Of a stretch of 64,000 bases of DNA, positions 8,977 to 17,072 are shown one piece after another (position 1 is the stretch's first letter; each line of letters starts with the position of its first letter). The stretch is from assembly GCF_000212855.1 (NCBI RefSeq), contig NZ_GL890993.1, forward strand, positions 1,925,603-1,989,602, read 5' to 3'. The notes below the pieces were generated by a model. The model did no database searches, had not been told where the DNA came from, and saw nothing but the letters and a program-made list of their open reading frames with translations. This stretch comes from Streptococcus sanguinis SK355. Lineage in GTDB: Bacteria > Bacillota > Bacilli > Lactobacillales > Streptococcaceae. A program made the translations under genes and the position numbers.

Positions 8977-11523
8977 TTAGTGACTAGCCTCTTTCTCCGC
9001 CTTTTCCTTATCTTTTGGATCCTTTTGATTTTCTTTGTTTTCTGCTTGAGCTAGCTCATCTTTTAATTCAGGATTTTCAGCAGTTGGCGCTTCTTCTAAT
9101 GATGGCTTAGAAGAGTTTTCTGAATCCACCGTTCGCTCATTTAAGTCCGCTTCAGGAGTTCCAGCTGGACGCTCCTTATCGTTTGAAGCTCCTTGGTTGC
9201 TGGCTTCAGCTGAGGCTGGCTTATCGGATGCTGGCTTCTCTTGGACATCTGCCTTATTAGGCTCACTTTGCTTAGGCTCTTCCTTCTTTTCGTCCTTTGC
9301 ATCGGCCGGCTTATTATTGTCAATGCTGCCACCCTGAACATCTGGGAAATGCTGCGCCAAGGCTTTCGGAATTTTATTTTCGTTCAATTCAAGCTCTTCT
9401 TTGGGAATGTGATTGTCGCTGACATTGATATAAGTCACCGTCTTATTTGGTTCCTGCAGCGCCAAGGTTATGATTTTATTCTTGTTGACAGCCAGATTGT
9501 CTAAAGCCCTAAACTGATTAATTCCTTCCAAGTTTTTCAGCTCATTCTCAGCCAAGTTTAAATTCTTCAAGGAAGACTGAGCGGCTGGAATGTCCAAAGA
9601 TGTAATCTTGTTTTGACTTGCGGACAAAGTTACTAAATTCTTAGCAGCTTCAACTCCTGCCAGCGAAGTCAGACGATTGCCATTTAGGCTTAGATTTGTC
9701 AGATTTGGATTAGACTTCAGGAAATTCAAGTTCTCAACATTGGAATTGTCAGCTGTTAATTCTTCCAGATGGGAAGCTTTGAGGGTATTGAGATTTAAGT
9801 TTGGGTTGTTGGATAAGAAAAGCCTTGTTAAATTTTCTTTTTGGCTCAGAGCAGAAACATCTTGCAGTTGATTGTGCTCTAAACTTACAGCTTTTAATTT
9901 TGAAAGCTTGGTCAAAGCAGAAATATCTGAGATATTGTTGTAGTCAAGGTTCAATGACTCCAGATTTTTCAGCTTAGCTAAAGGTGTAATATCAGTAAGG
10001 TCATTTCCCGCTGCTGCCACTGTTTTAAGGTTCGGATAATCCTTCAAAAAAGATAAATCAGTGATGCCATTCTGGGAAATGTCCAAGCCTTCCAAGGTCG
10101 GAATTTCTTTTAAGAAATCATAGTTGGTAACGCCTGTCTTTGTCATCCACAGCTGTTTTAAATGTTTAAATTGCAGCACTGGTCTGATGTCCTTTATCGG
10201 AGTAAAGCCAATCCCCAGAACTTCAATATTTGGCATCAGTTCCAAGCCTTTTCTTTCCAGCGGATCTTTGCGCTGGCCGATATTTAGATACTTCACAGTT
10301 GCCAGCCAGGCTTTCATCTTTTCCGTATCCGTCTCATCTGATGGGAATGGGGTATCTGCCGTAGCATGTAAAATATCTTCAATGATTTCATCATCAAATC
10401 CTAGAGCTTTCAAAGTTGCCATACCAACTGCGTCATGAGCATGCGGATTTCCATGAGGGTCAAAAGGCTTGGCCGTATCAATCTCACTGATCAAAGTCGA
10501 ATGGCTATGATCACCATGCGGATAGATAAATACCTTTCCTTTATCTGTATCGCTCACTTGAATCAGACTTTCATCGATTCCTAATTGCTGAGCCAAATAG
10601 GCCTTTTTCTTGGCAATTTCTTCTTCCTCGTCTGATGGATTTGGCGCAGGCTCAGGTGTAGGAGCTGGTGCTGGTGCTGGCGACGGTTCTGGTGAAGGCT
10701 GTTCTTGCCCTTGCCGGCCATAGTAGGCATCCTCAGCAGCTTTCTTATGTTCCGCTGGAATCAATGACTCCCAAGGTGAAGCAATCAGCTGCTCATAGGG
10801 GATGAAATGAGTATGACCATTATGATCTGCCAGCAAGCCAGTAGCAAGTTTGCCTGTTACCCCTGTGCCTCTAAATAAGAATCCATCACTTGTAGGATAA
10901 TCAATCCCAGCAAATTGGCGTTTAGTTGTCCCTTGCTGCTGTGGAACAGACGGTCTAAGCCTTGGCTGATAAACAGGTCCAGTAGGATTGCTTGCGGGAG
11001 CTGGACCATAGCTTGGTGCTTGAGCAAGATTACCCACAGACTGTTTTAAAATGTAATGGAAATGATCCCCGTGACGCACAACATAGCCGTATTGGTCTTC
11101 TGACACAATGTCTCTAGGATTGAAAACATAGCCATCATCAGCAGTGCTCATGTGATTTGCTAGCTGATCCGTTCCGCCTGGCACTTGCCCATCTTTTGGT
11201 ATCAGATAAGCCCATTTACTATTTTTTAAGTCAGAATAAAAGATAAAATGCGTATGACCATCATGCTCTAAAATCAGACCTTCACTGGTTCTAGCTTTAA
11301 TTTGTGACTCACTTTTGAAGAGAAAACCATCATCTGTCGGCTTATCAACACCGGGAACTTGAGCTTTTTTGGCTGCCTTGCTTTTTTTCTTCACTTCTTG
11401 CTTAGTCTTAACCTTATCCTTACTGCTTTCCTGTTGAGACGGCTGAGACTGACAAGCCGCCAAGCAAAGGTTACAAGCTAAGATGATTCCTACTAAACCT
11501 AACAGTTTTTGATTGTGTTTCAT
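8977..11523 (-). CDS. Histidine-triad / leucine-rich-repeat surface lipoprotein (Slr / internalin-like)
   Basis: An 848-residue lipoprotein: signal peptide with lipobox LAAC (Cys24), a Lys-rich linker, then Pht-type histidine triads (HDGHTH near residue 87, HGDHFHYIL, HNGHTHFIP, later HGDHSHS), a Pro/Glu linker (PAPAPAPTPEPAP), about a dozen leucine-rich repeats of internalin spacing (LxxLxxLxLxxNxIxDIxxL), and a 100-residue charged, disordered tail without an LPXTG signal. It resembles S. pyogenes Slr, a LRR lipoprotein. The start at 11523 has GGAGGAAGG upstream. Two perfect AdcR boxes precede it, placing it in the zinc-starvation regulon. Probable roles are zinc scavenging and adhesion; the exact partner is unknown. 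Confidence 0.88.
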   Translation of the reverse strand: MKHNQKLLGLVGIILACNLCLAACQSQPSQQESSKDKVKTKQEVKKKSKAAKKAQVPGVDKPTDDGFLFKSESQIKARTSEGLILEHDGHTHFIFYSDLKNSKWAYLIPKDGQVPGGTDQLANHMSTADDGYVFNPRDIVSEDQYGYVVRHGDHFHYILKQSVGNLAQAPSYGPAPASNPTGPVYQPRLRPSVPQQQGTTKRQFAGIDYPTSDGFLFRGTGVTGKLATGLLADHNGHTHFIPYEQLIASPWESLIPAEHKKAAEDAYYGRQGQEQPSPEPSPAPAPAPTPEPAPNPSDEEEEIAKKKAYLAQQLGIDESLIQVSDTDKGKVFIYPHGDHSHSTLISEIDTAKPFDPHGNPHAHDAVGMATLKALGFDDEIIEDILHATADTPFPSDETDTEKMKAWLATVKYLNIGQRKDPLERKGLELMPNIEVLGIGFTPIKDIRPVLQFKHLKQLWMTKTGVTNYDFLKEIPTLEGLDISQNGITDLSFLKDYPNLKTVAAAGNDLTDITPLAKLKNLESLNLDYNNISDISALTKLSKLKAVSLEHNQLQDVSALSQKENLTRLFLSNNPNLNLNTLKASHLEELTADNSNVENLNFLKSNPNLTNLSLNGNRLTSLAGVEAAKNLVTLSASQNKITSLDIPAAQSSLKNLNLAENELKNLEGINQFRALDNLAVNKNKIITLALQEPNKTVTYINVSDNHIPKEELELNENKIPKALAQHFPDVQGGSIDNNKPADAKDEKKEEPKQSEPNKADVQEKPASDKPASAEASNQGASNDKERPAGTPEADLNERTVDSENSSKPSLEEAPTAENPELKDELAQAENKENQKDPKDKEKAEKEASH

Positions 11524-11540
11524 TCCTTCCTCCTTTTTGT

Positions 11541-11567
11541 TTAACCGGTTAATCATTAACTAGTTAA
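11541..11567. promoter_or_regulatory. Two perfect AdcR boxes upstream of the LRR histidine-triad gene
   Basis: TTAACCGGTTAA (11541-11552) and TTAACTAGTTAA (11556-11567) both match the AdcR palindrome exactly, spaced 15 bp centre to centre. The outer box abuts the -10 element and the inner one reaches to within 18 bp of the start codon. Confidence 0.92.
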
Positions 11568-11595
11568 CTATATCACACAAATCTGATATTGGCAA
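11567..11595 (-). promoter_or_regulatory. Promoter of the LRR histidine-triad gene
   Basis: Leftward: -35 TTGCCA (complement of 11590-11595), 17-bp spacer, -10 TATAGT (complement of 11567-11572), directly followed by the AdcR boxes. Confidence 0.7.
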
Positions 11596-11616
11596 GAAAA
11601 AATCGAAGTAAAATAA

Positions 11617-11639
11617 AAAAACAGAGCAAATCTGTTTTT
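11617..11639. terminator. Bidirectional-looking terminator
   Basis: AAAAACAGA, loop GCAAA, TCTGTTTTT: a 9-bp A/T-edged stem 20 bp after the stop of the 11659-12291 gene, giving a T run on that strand. Confidence 0.6.
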
Positions 11640-11658
11640 CATCTATAGTAACATGTCT

Positions 11659-12291
11659 CTAAGAAGTCTTCTTCTTTGAGAAAGAGATGGACTTTATACC
11701 GTAAAAGACAAAACCAAAGATCAGGTAGGCTGCAAAAATAATCAGACACATCTGGATGACATAGTGCCAGCCTTTCTTAAAGACATTGAGGAAAAAGTAA
11801 GGAAATGGATTATCCTTGGATCTTGGAATATTTATTTTCAAGAAAAAGCCATTAAAGAGAGCAAAGGCCATGTAGACCAAAGGCACACTCGTCCAAGAAA
11901 TCGGATCAAACCAGCGGTACTGGCGTGATTTGTCAAAGATTACTGTATCCAGAAGAAACGCCAAGGGTACTATATAATGACACAGAAAATTCTCTAGACG
12001 GTAAAAATCAGTCGCAATTGGAGCCAACAAGAGGTGATAAACGACACAAGTAATCATGATGGACATGGTTACCCCACCCTTGATTCTCAAGATTTTCGGC
12101 GCCTTCCAAGCATCGCCAGTTCTCATCATCAGATAGACCAGATAGCCAGTAAAGAGCAGGACCAAGAGATTGGACAAAACCGTATAGTACATGAGCATGC
12201 CCACGCCATACTTAGTGATCTCCAGATACACACCCAAAAAGGCCAGGATAAAAAGAATAATTCGATAAATTAAGATAAAACGACGATTCAT
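11659..12291 (-). CDS. Pr6Pr / FAR-17a-AIG1-like multispan membrane protein
   Basis: A 210-residue integral membrane protein with six hydrophobic segments. Conserved features of the Pr6Pr family seen here are the tyrosine-rich YYTVLSNLL in TM2, a Thr/His pair near VYHLLLAP, FLCHYIVPLAF in TM4 and the DPISWTSVPLVYM segment. The family is bacterial and related to the eukaryotic AIG1/ADTRP hydrolases, but its substrate in bacteria is not established. ATG at 12291 has GAGGT upstream; an in-frame ATG eight codons earlier would overlap the preceding gene and lacks a site. It is 7 bp after the phnA-like gene. Confidence 0.7.
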   Translation of the reverse strand: MNRRFILIYRIILFILAFLGVYLEITKYGVGMLMYYTVLSNLLVLLFTGYLVYLMMRTGDAWKAPKILRIKGGVTMSIMITCVVYHLLLAPIATDFYRLENFLCHYIVPLAFLLDTVIFDKSRQYRWFDPISWTSVPLVYMAFALFNGFFLKINIPRSKDNPFPYFFLNVFKKGWHYVIQMCLIIFAAYLIFGFVFYGIKSISFSKKKTS

Positions 12292-12298
12292 AGAGACC

Positions 12299-12637
12299 TC
12301 AAATTTTCTTAACAAACTCTGACTTGAGCTTCATCGCACCGAAGCCGTCAATCTTACAGTCGATATTATGGTCGCCTTCCACGATGCGGATATTTTTCAC
12401 GCGCGTTCCCTGCTTGAGATCCTTGGGTGCTCCTTTGACCTTCAGGTCCTTAATCAAGGTAACTGTGTCACCATCAGCCAGCTTATTGCCATTAGCATCA
12501 ATTGCAACTGGTCCTTCTTCTGCTTCTTGGACCTCAGCTGGATTCCACTCATAGGCACACTCTGGACAGACCAAGAGCGTTCCATCTTCGTAGACATACT
12601 CAGAATTACATTTGGGGCAGTTTGGTAAGTTATTCAT
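12299..12637 (-). CDS. PhnA/YjdM-family zinc-ribbon protein
   Basis: A 112-residue soluble protein. The N-terminus has a zinc ribbon with two Cys pairs ([13 protein letters not shown] and [10 protein letters not shown]), and the C-terminal ~70 residues form the small beta domain of the PhnA/YjdM family ([28 protein letters not shown]). The name derives from proximity to phosphonate genes in E. coli; the function is not established and no phosphonate genes are nearby. GGAGAAAA precedes the start. Confidence 0.88.
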   Translation of the reverse strand: MNNLPNCPKCNSEYVYEDGTLLVCPECAYEWNPAEVQEAEEGPVAIDANGNKLADGDTVTLIKDLKVKGAPKDLKQGTRVKNIRIVEGDHNIDCKIDGFGAMKLKSEFVKKI

Positions 12638-12850
12638 TTTTTCTCCATTTCTAGTCGAGGCTGCTAAATTTCCATACCAGCCTTCTATATATGATTAAGC
12701 TCTTCTTTCATTTTTCAAGTCCAGCAGAATACTAATCAATGTGAAGGTCAACTAAATCCTAAAAATCTAGTTTGCTCCTATTTCCACACCTTTCTAGTAT
12801 AAGCTATTTTAAGCATTTTGACAAATCTCTTTTAGGATTTCCTACAGGTC

Positions 12851-12894
12851 TTGACCTTTCTGCAAAAACAGTGTACTATACTAGTGTATATACA
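12851..12894 (+). promoter_or_regulatory. niaX-niaR promoter and probable NiaR operator
   Basis: -35 TTGACC (12851-12856), 17-bp spacer, -10 TACTAT (12874-12879). Overlapping the -10 and start point is the imperfect palindrome ATAC-TAGT-GTAT (12877-12888) with outer TGTA / TACA arms. Position and symmetry fit a repressor site, presumably for the NiaR encoded downstream; the binding assignment is inferred. Confidence 0.55.
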
Positions 12895-12911
12895 GATAAA
12901 AAGGAGTCGCT

Positions 12912-13436
12912 ATGAAACCAAAATCTAAAAATCAGTTTATGACACTGACCGCTTTTTTGACTGCACTAGCTATTGTTATCCCACTGGTTATGCCGATTAA
13001 AATTGTCATTCCGCCCGCTTCCTTCACCTTAGCCAGTCATGTCGCTATCTTTCTGGCTATGTTTATCTCCCCTCTCATGACGGTGATTGTCGTGATTGGT
13101 TCTGCTATTGGATTTGGAATGTCTGGGCTTCCTTTTATCATCACGCTTAGGGCCCTGTCCCACTTGCTCTTCGCTAGCATAGGCGCTCTTTATCTTCAAA
13201 AGCACCCGGACACACTGGACAGCCAGAAGAAGACTTGGATATTTAATTTCCTACTAGCCTTGATTCATGCCTTTGGCGAAGTGGTCGTCTGCATCCTCTT
13301 TTACACAACGTCTGCCTATCCAGCTAATGCTTTCCATATCTTATTTGGTTTGGTTGGACTTGGTACGGTCATCCATAGCATAGTCGACTTTGTCATTGCT
13401 AAGTTCATCTATCAAGCGCTGAAAAAGATTCGCTAG
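12912..13436 (+). CDS. niaX: Niacin ECF transporter substrate-binding (S) component
   Basis: A 174-residue membrane protein with about six hydrophobic spans and no ATPase, typical of the S component of an energy-coupling-factor importer that uses a shared EcfAA'T module encoded elsewhere. The sequence (PIKIVIPPASFTLASH, FGMSGLPFIITLRALSHL) and the downstream NiaR-type regulator point to niacin, matching the NiaX family of streptococci, which generally cannot make NAD de novo. AAGGAG lies eight bases before the ATG. Confidence 0.82.
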   Translation: MKPKSKNQFMTLTAFLTALAIVIPLVMPIKIVIPPASFTLASHVAIFLAMFISPLMTVIVVIGSAIGFGMSGLPFIITLRALSHLLFASIGALYLQKHPDTLDSQKKTWIFNFLLALIHAFGEVVVCILFYTTSAYPANAFHILFGLVGLGTVIHSIVDFVIAKFIYQALKKIR

Positions 13437-13474
13437 AGCTTGAAGATTCCTGACTTTTGGTTTACAATGAAGCT

Positions 13475-13987
13475 ATGACCAAGCAAAGACGAGAAGAACT
13501 ATTAAACCTTTTGAAAACATCATCTGCTGCCCTCAATGGCCAGTCACTTGCTGAACATTTCCATGTGACTAGGCAGATTATCGTGCAAGATATTGCCCTC
13601 TTGCGGGCTGATGGTGCCCCCATCCTCTCAACCAACCGTGGCTATCTTTATAAAGACCGCCAAGAAAATGCTGCTGTTCATCAGCTCTTCAAGGTTCAGC
13701 ATAGGGCTGAGGATATGGAAGCTGAGCTGCTGGCTATCGTGGATAATGGTGGCCGAGTACAGACTATTTTGATTGAGCATCCGGTTTACGGTGAAATACA
13801 GACTTACCTGAAGCTGACCTGCCGCCGAGATGTCCAACATTTTCTCCAACAGGTCGCATCCTGTGCCTTTCGCCCCTTATCTGAGCTAACAGATGGAGTC
13901 CACTATCACCTAATACAAGCCGACTCTCAGCAGGATTTGGACTATGTAGAAGCCGCCTTGAGAGACCTAGGATTTTTACAGGAATAA
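13475..13987 (+). CDS. niaR: NiaR-type niacin-responsive repressor (HTH + 3H domain)
   Basis: A 170-residue regulator with an N-terminal winged HTH (QSLAEHFHVTRQIIVQDIALLRADGAPI) and a C-terminal 3H domain, whose three conserved His residues (EHPVYGEI, RDVQHF and DGVHYHLI contexts) bind a metal and support niacin sensing. It is the known NAD-biosynthesis and niacin-uptake repressor of Firmicutes. The start is ATG 13475; a TTG six codons upstream is in frame but lies without a clear ribosome site. It follows niaX by 38 bp and likely represses the pair. Confidence 0.88.
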   Translation: MTKQRREELLNLLKTSSAALNGQSLAEHFHVTRQIIVQDIALLRADGAPILSTNRGYLYKDRQENAAVHQLFKVQHRAEDMEAELLAIVDNGGRVQTILIEHPVYGEIQTYLKLTCRRDVQHFLQQVASCAFRPLSELTDGVHYHLIQADSQQDLDYVEAALRDLGFLQE

Positions 13988-14000
13988 ATAACAAGAAAAA

Positions 14001-14030
14001 AGACTGATTAGGCCCCAACCTAGTCAGTCT
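14001..14030. terminator. Bidirectional terminator between niaR and the Nudix gene
   Basis: AGACTGATTAGG and CCTAGTCAGTCT pair over 12 bp (one G-T wobble) around loop CCCCAA, with A run before and T run after, so it can serve both converging genes. Confidence 0.85.
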
Positions 14031-14032
14031 TT

Positions 14033-14500
14033 TTAGTACATACTCTTGCGCCAGCCACCTTCTATGCGCTCGTGATAGTAATATTCGGATAATTCCTCAT
14101 CTTCCATCATACGCAGAAGTTCAAGCATATCGTAGGCCAAGTCCAGCTGCGGCAGGCTATCCTTGTCTACCCAAGAAATCTCTCCCTCTTCTGTCGAGTG
14201 AATCTGACCAGAAAATTCAGTCGCTTTGTAACAAAAGACGATATAGCGAATCCCATCATCCGTATGCCAGTTCTTAACTCCGACCAGTTTTGGATGAGTA
14301 ATAGTCAAACCCGTTTCCTCTAAAATTTCACGGACAACTGAATCATGGAGAGACTCACCCTTCTCAATATGCCCACCTGGGAAAGCATATCCAGACCAAC
14401 GATAGCGCTCAGGAGAGCGATACTGCATTAGGACTTTACCACGCGGCGCATCTTCAACAAGGCAGATGTTTGTTAGGATTGTTTCTTGGGAACGTGACAT
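14033..14500 (-). CDS. Nudix hydrolase (MutT-like)
   Basis: A 155-residue hydrolase with a complete Nudix box, GGHIEKGESLHDSVVREILEETGL written as GGHIEKGESLHDS then VVREILEETGL, at about residues 43-66, so it should cleave nucleoside diphosphates linked to another moiety. Streptococcal homologues are annotated as 8-oxo-dGTP diphosphatases, which would be a nucleotide-pool sanitising role; substrate is not shown by the sequence. It stands alone before a converging niaR. Confidence 0.88.
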   Translation of the reverse strand: MSRSQETILTNICLVEDAPRGKVLMQYRSPERYRWSGYAFPGGHIEKGESLHDSVVREILEETGLTITHPKLVGVKNWHTDDGIRYIVFCYKATEFSGQIHSTEEGEISWVDKDSLPQLDLAYDMLELLRMMEDEELSEYYYHERIEGGWRKSMY

Positions 14501-14523
14501 GGATTCACTCGCTTTCTAAGTTA

Positions 14524-14967
14524 TTAAAACATATCTTCGTTATATTTCACTTCTGACTTCATGACAAAAGGATTAATCAATTCATGATGCTCATAGGTAC
14601 TATGGACCACAAAACCTCTGACAATGATGATTTCTTTATCTTGTATATGATAGTCTATATTGATAGGCATGGCTGGATTCGGAATGATTGACAAAGCAAA
14701 GAATGCCGAAAACCAAAGATAAAGTGCCACTAGTGCACTGAATAATTCAAAAATGAGGTGATACCAATGAAAATCTCTTATCCTAAAAAAGACTATCCAA
14801 GAATGGATAAAGAAGGTCAAACAAAGAATAAAAAACCAGGCATTCCACAAAACCGGAGTAAAGGATAGACCAAAAGCTAACAAAATCAAATGAAGAATGA
14901 CAAAGGTTAGCAAGGCCAGATAGAGTGTTTTAAATGAAAATAATTTAGACAGATTTTCTTTTGTCAT
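14524..14967 (-). CDS. Hypothetical membrane protein, AT-rich
   Basis: About 147 residues with three or four hydrophobic segments (for example TLYLALLTFVILHLILLAF) and a polar C-terminal 40 residues (NIDYHIQDKEIIIVRGF) that may be a beta-rich outer domain. Family not recognised. ATG at 14967 has GAGGAAAA upstream; the start lies 23 bp inside the preceding gene, so translation is likely coupled. Base composition is lower in GC than neighbours. Confidence 0.7.
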   Translation of the reverse strand: MTKENLSKLFSFKTLYLALLTFVILHLILLAFGLSFTPVLWNAWFFILCLTFFIHSWIVFFRIRDFHWYHLIFELFSALVALYLWFSAFFALSIIPNPAMPINIDYHIQDKEIIIVRGFVVHSTYEHHELINPFVMKSEVKYNEDMF

Positions 14968-15406
14968 GATTTTTCCTCTTTTTTTCATTATATTTCAAAA
15001 TCAACATCGTTAATGCTGGTATAAAGAAAAAGATTAGATAGGTAGCAATCGGAAACCAGACATAGCGAGGATTCAGGTTCCACAATGGTGGCAGAAACCC
15101 CTCTCCGTCTTCTAATTCTATTCCTACAAAATAATGCAAAAGAAAACCTAGACCATTAAGATAAAGAAAAAATTCTGAAAAACCTTTTAGTGTGTTGAGC
15201 CCTTCTTCTCTTAGACTTCCAAACCAGGAATAATATGGAAGAACAATCAAGAGTGTCAAATTTAAATATAAAGGGCTAATATATTTAAACTCATGAAGCG
15301 GAGCAGGAATACTCTCATTACCAAATGTTAAATACCCCACGCCAATCCCAACCATTATAAAGAATATATATCCTAAAAGAGCTTCTACTAGCCAATGCTT
15401 TTCCAA
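14945..15406 (-). CDS. Hypothetical membrane protein, partner of the overlapping gene
   Basis: A 153-residue protein with four hydrophobic spans and a very basic tail (KYNEKKRKNHDKRKSV). Not recognised. Its 3' end overlaps the next gene, and both are membrane proteins of similar size, so they may form a pair. A toxin/immunity or bacteriocin role has no support in the sequence. Confidence 0.68.
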   Translation of the reverse strand: MEKHWLVEALLGYIFFIMVGIGVGYLTFGNESIPAPLHEFKYISPLYLNLTLLIVLPYYSWFGSLREEGLNTLKGFSEFFLYLNGLGFLLHYFVGIELEDGEGFLPPLWNLNPRYVWFPIATYLIFFFIPALTMLILKYNEKKRKNHDKRKSV

Positions 15407-15453
15407 CCAAATGATAAACTTATTCCCCTGAACTTTTACTTTTCTTTTTGGTC

Positions 15454-15999
15454 TTACTTCTCATTCACCAACTCCACAATCTTCTGGAAAGTCTTGTCGT
15501 TTCGGATAGTTAGTTGCTTGTAAAAACTAGATTTGAGCAGTTTCTTATGGTAGTTGGACTTGAGATAATCTGCTTGGTCAGCGTTGCTATAAAAGAAAGC
15601 CGTCTGCCCAAAGTGCAGCTGCTCCTTGTCATTTGCCCAGCTGCCTGCCAGCTCTTGAACGCTCTCCCTATCTGTCTCCGGCAGATAAAAGAGAACATCT
15701 CGCCGAAAAGCTGTTTCATCCTTCCACCAAGCAGGAAGATTGGCTGTTTCTTTTTGAATCATGGCAGAGCTGACAAGGACAAAAGGCAGAGGAAAATCAT
15801 AAGACCGACTGAAATAAGCCGACAATATCTCCCGAATCCTCTCCTCCTGCTCCTCGCTATCAAAGAAAAGATTGCCGCTATTGATGTAGGAAACTGGATT
15901 TTCAAAACCCAACCCAGCCAAATCTTTCTTCAAATCAGCCATAACGACCTTGTTTTTTCCGCCGACATTGATGCCACGGAGTAAAAGTGCATAACGCAT
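15454..15999 (-). CDS. DUF1697 family protein
   Basis: A 181-residue soluble protein opening with the DUF1697 signature RYALLLRGINVGGKNKV and continuing with SYINSGNLFF and the C-terminal TIRNDKTFQKIVEL region, so it is full length. The family has a known fold but no established activity. AAGGAG lies 8 bases before the ATG. It is the first of a loose leftward group with the two membrane genes. Confidence 0.88.
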   Translation of the reverse strand: MRYALLLRGINVGGKNKVVMADLKKDLAGLGFENPVSYINSGNLFFDSEEQEERIREILSAYFSRSYDFPLPFVLVSSAMIQKETANLPAWWKDETAFRRDVLFYLPETDRESVQELAGSWANDKEQLHFGQTAFFYSNADQADYLKSNYHKKLLKSSFYKQLTIRNDKTFQKIVELVNEK

Positions 16000-16035
16000 A
16001 TAATGCTCCTTACAAATATATCTATTATTTCCAAA

Positions 16036-16533
16036 CTAACTGTTAGAGTTTTTCGAGTAGATCATCCGTTTTTCTTTCACAGCCTTTCCTAGGTCAATGA
16101 CCTTTTCCTCACCATCAAAAACAAAACCCATTTTTTCATAAAAGGCGATGGCACGTTTGTTATCTTCTAAAACCCATAATATAATCTCTTGATAACCATC
16201 CAAGGCAGCAAAAGCAGCCTGCATGAGCTGCTGTCCTACACCCTTGCCATAATAATCTTTTAAGACATACAAGGCGAAAATTTCACCCGCTATCGTAGCT
16301 GAATCTCGAAAATCACCATAGCTAACAAAGCCAACTACTTTCGTATCATCCAAGGCAATCAAGGTATTCTCAGGATACTTTTGACTATAAAAACGGCACT
16401 TATCCAAAGTCATCTGCTCTTGAAATTCCGTTGGCAAGATGCTATCATAAGCTTCTCGCCATGTCTGCCAATGAACTCGGGATTTCCCTTCTATCTCCTC
16501 AGCTGTTTTCATTGCTTTGATAGTGATGACCAT
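16036..16533 (-). CDS. GNAT family N-acetyltransferase
   Basis: A 165-residue acetyltransferase with the acetyl-CoA loop in ALYVLKDYYGKGVGQQLMQAA (Q/RxxGxG/A pattern YGKGVGQ) and the C-terminal NKRAIAFYEKMGFVFDG motif. The acceptor is unknown. ATG 16533 (MVITIK) is preceded by GGGAGAAA; the gene overlaps the upstream acetyltransferase by 25 bp, suggesting coupled expression of two different GNAT enzymes. Confidence 0.87.
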   Translation of the reverse strand: MVITIKAMKTAEEIEGKSRVHWQTWREAYDSILPTEFQEQMTLDKCRFYSQKYPENTLIALDDTKVVGFVSYGDFRDSATIAGEIFALYVLKDYYGKGVGQQLMQAAFAALDGYQEIILWVLEDNKRAIAFYEKMGFVFDGEEKVIDLGKAVKEKRMIYSKNSNS

Positions 16534-17063
16534 TTGTTTTTCTCCCATTCTTCTCTCAAAATTCCGTATTTAATACTATCAAAATAAACACCTTGATAGT
16601 AACGAACTTTTGGAATATGAGCTTCTTTTTTCATCCTTAATTTTTTAGCCAATTTCATCATACCAAAATTTCCCGACCAAGTCGTTAAACCCAAATGCTC
16701 TAGTTCTAAATAATCCTGAAAGCTCCTATCTATCCACTGCAACATAGCATTTGTTCCTATGCCAGCATTCCAGAATTCACTCTCATAGATATCAATTCCT
16801 AATTCCATCCATCTTGTTTGCTGGCATTCCCAATAACGTGAAACAGTTCCAACTAGTTTATAATCTACAAAAATTCCTAAACGATTCGAGTTATTTAGAA
16901 AATATTCTGATTTTTGTAGTTTAAACTCTTCAAAACTTGGAAAACACTGATAATCATCAAAGTAAGGAGCATCATACTGTTTCCAAATTGGATTGGGATG
17001 CGAATAAGCAATCTCCCACAAAGGCATTAGATCTTCTTCCACTAGTTTTCTTAAACATATCAT
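16509..17063 (-). CDS. GNAT family N-acetyltransferase (RimJ/RimL-like)
   Basis: A 184-residue acetyltransferase of the ribosomal-protein acetyltransferase type: CLRKLVEEDLMPLWEIAYS at the N-terminus, GTVSRYWECQQTRWMELGIDIYE core strand, and NFGMMKLAKKLRMKKEA near the C-terminus. Target unknown. GAGGGAT lies before the start. It is only 9 bp after uvrB, in the same direction, so it may be read from the uvrB transcript. Confidence 0.85.
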   Translation of the reverse strand: MICLRKLVEEDLMPLWEIAYSHPNPIWKQYDAPYFDDYQCFPSFEEFKLQKSEYFLNNSNRLGIFVDYKLVGTVSRYWECQQTRWMELGIDIYESEFWNAGIGTNAMLQWIDRSFQDYLELEHLGLTTWSGNFGMMKLAKKLRMKKEAHIPKVRYYQGVYFDSIKYGILREEWEKNKWSSLSKQ

Positions 17064-17072
17064 ATTTATCCC

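Noticed and set aside
12638..12850. Riboswitch upstream of niaX
   Set aside because: The region is AT-rich without a convincing stem set or terminator before niaX; control is better explained by the NiaR-type palindrome at the promoter.
14524..15406. Toxin/immunity or bacteriocin pair
   Set aside because: The overlapping membrane genes are larger than typical bacteriocins, have no double-glycine leader, and no exporter is adjacent.
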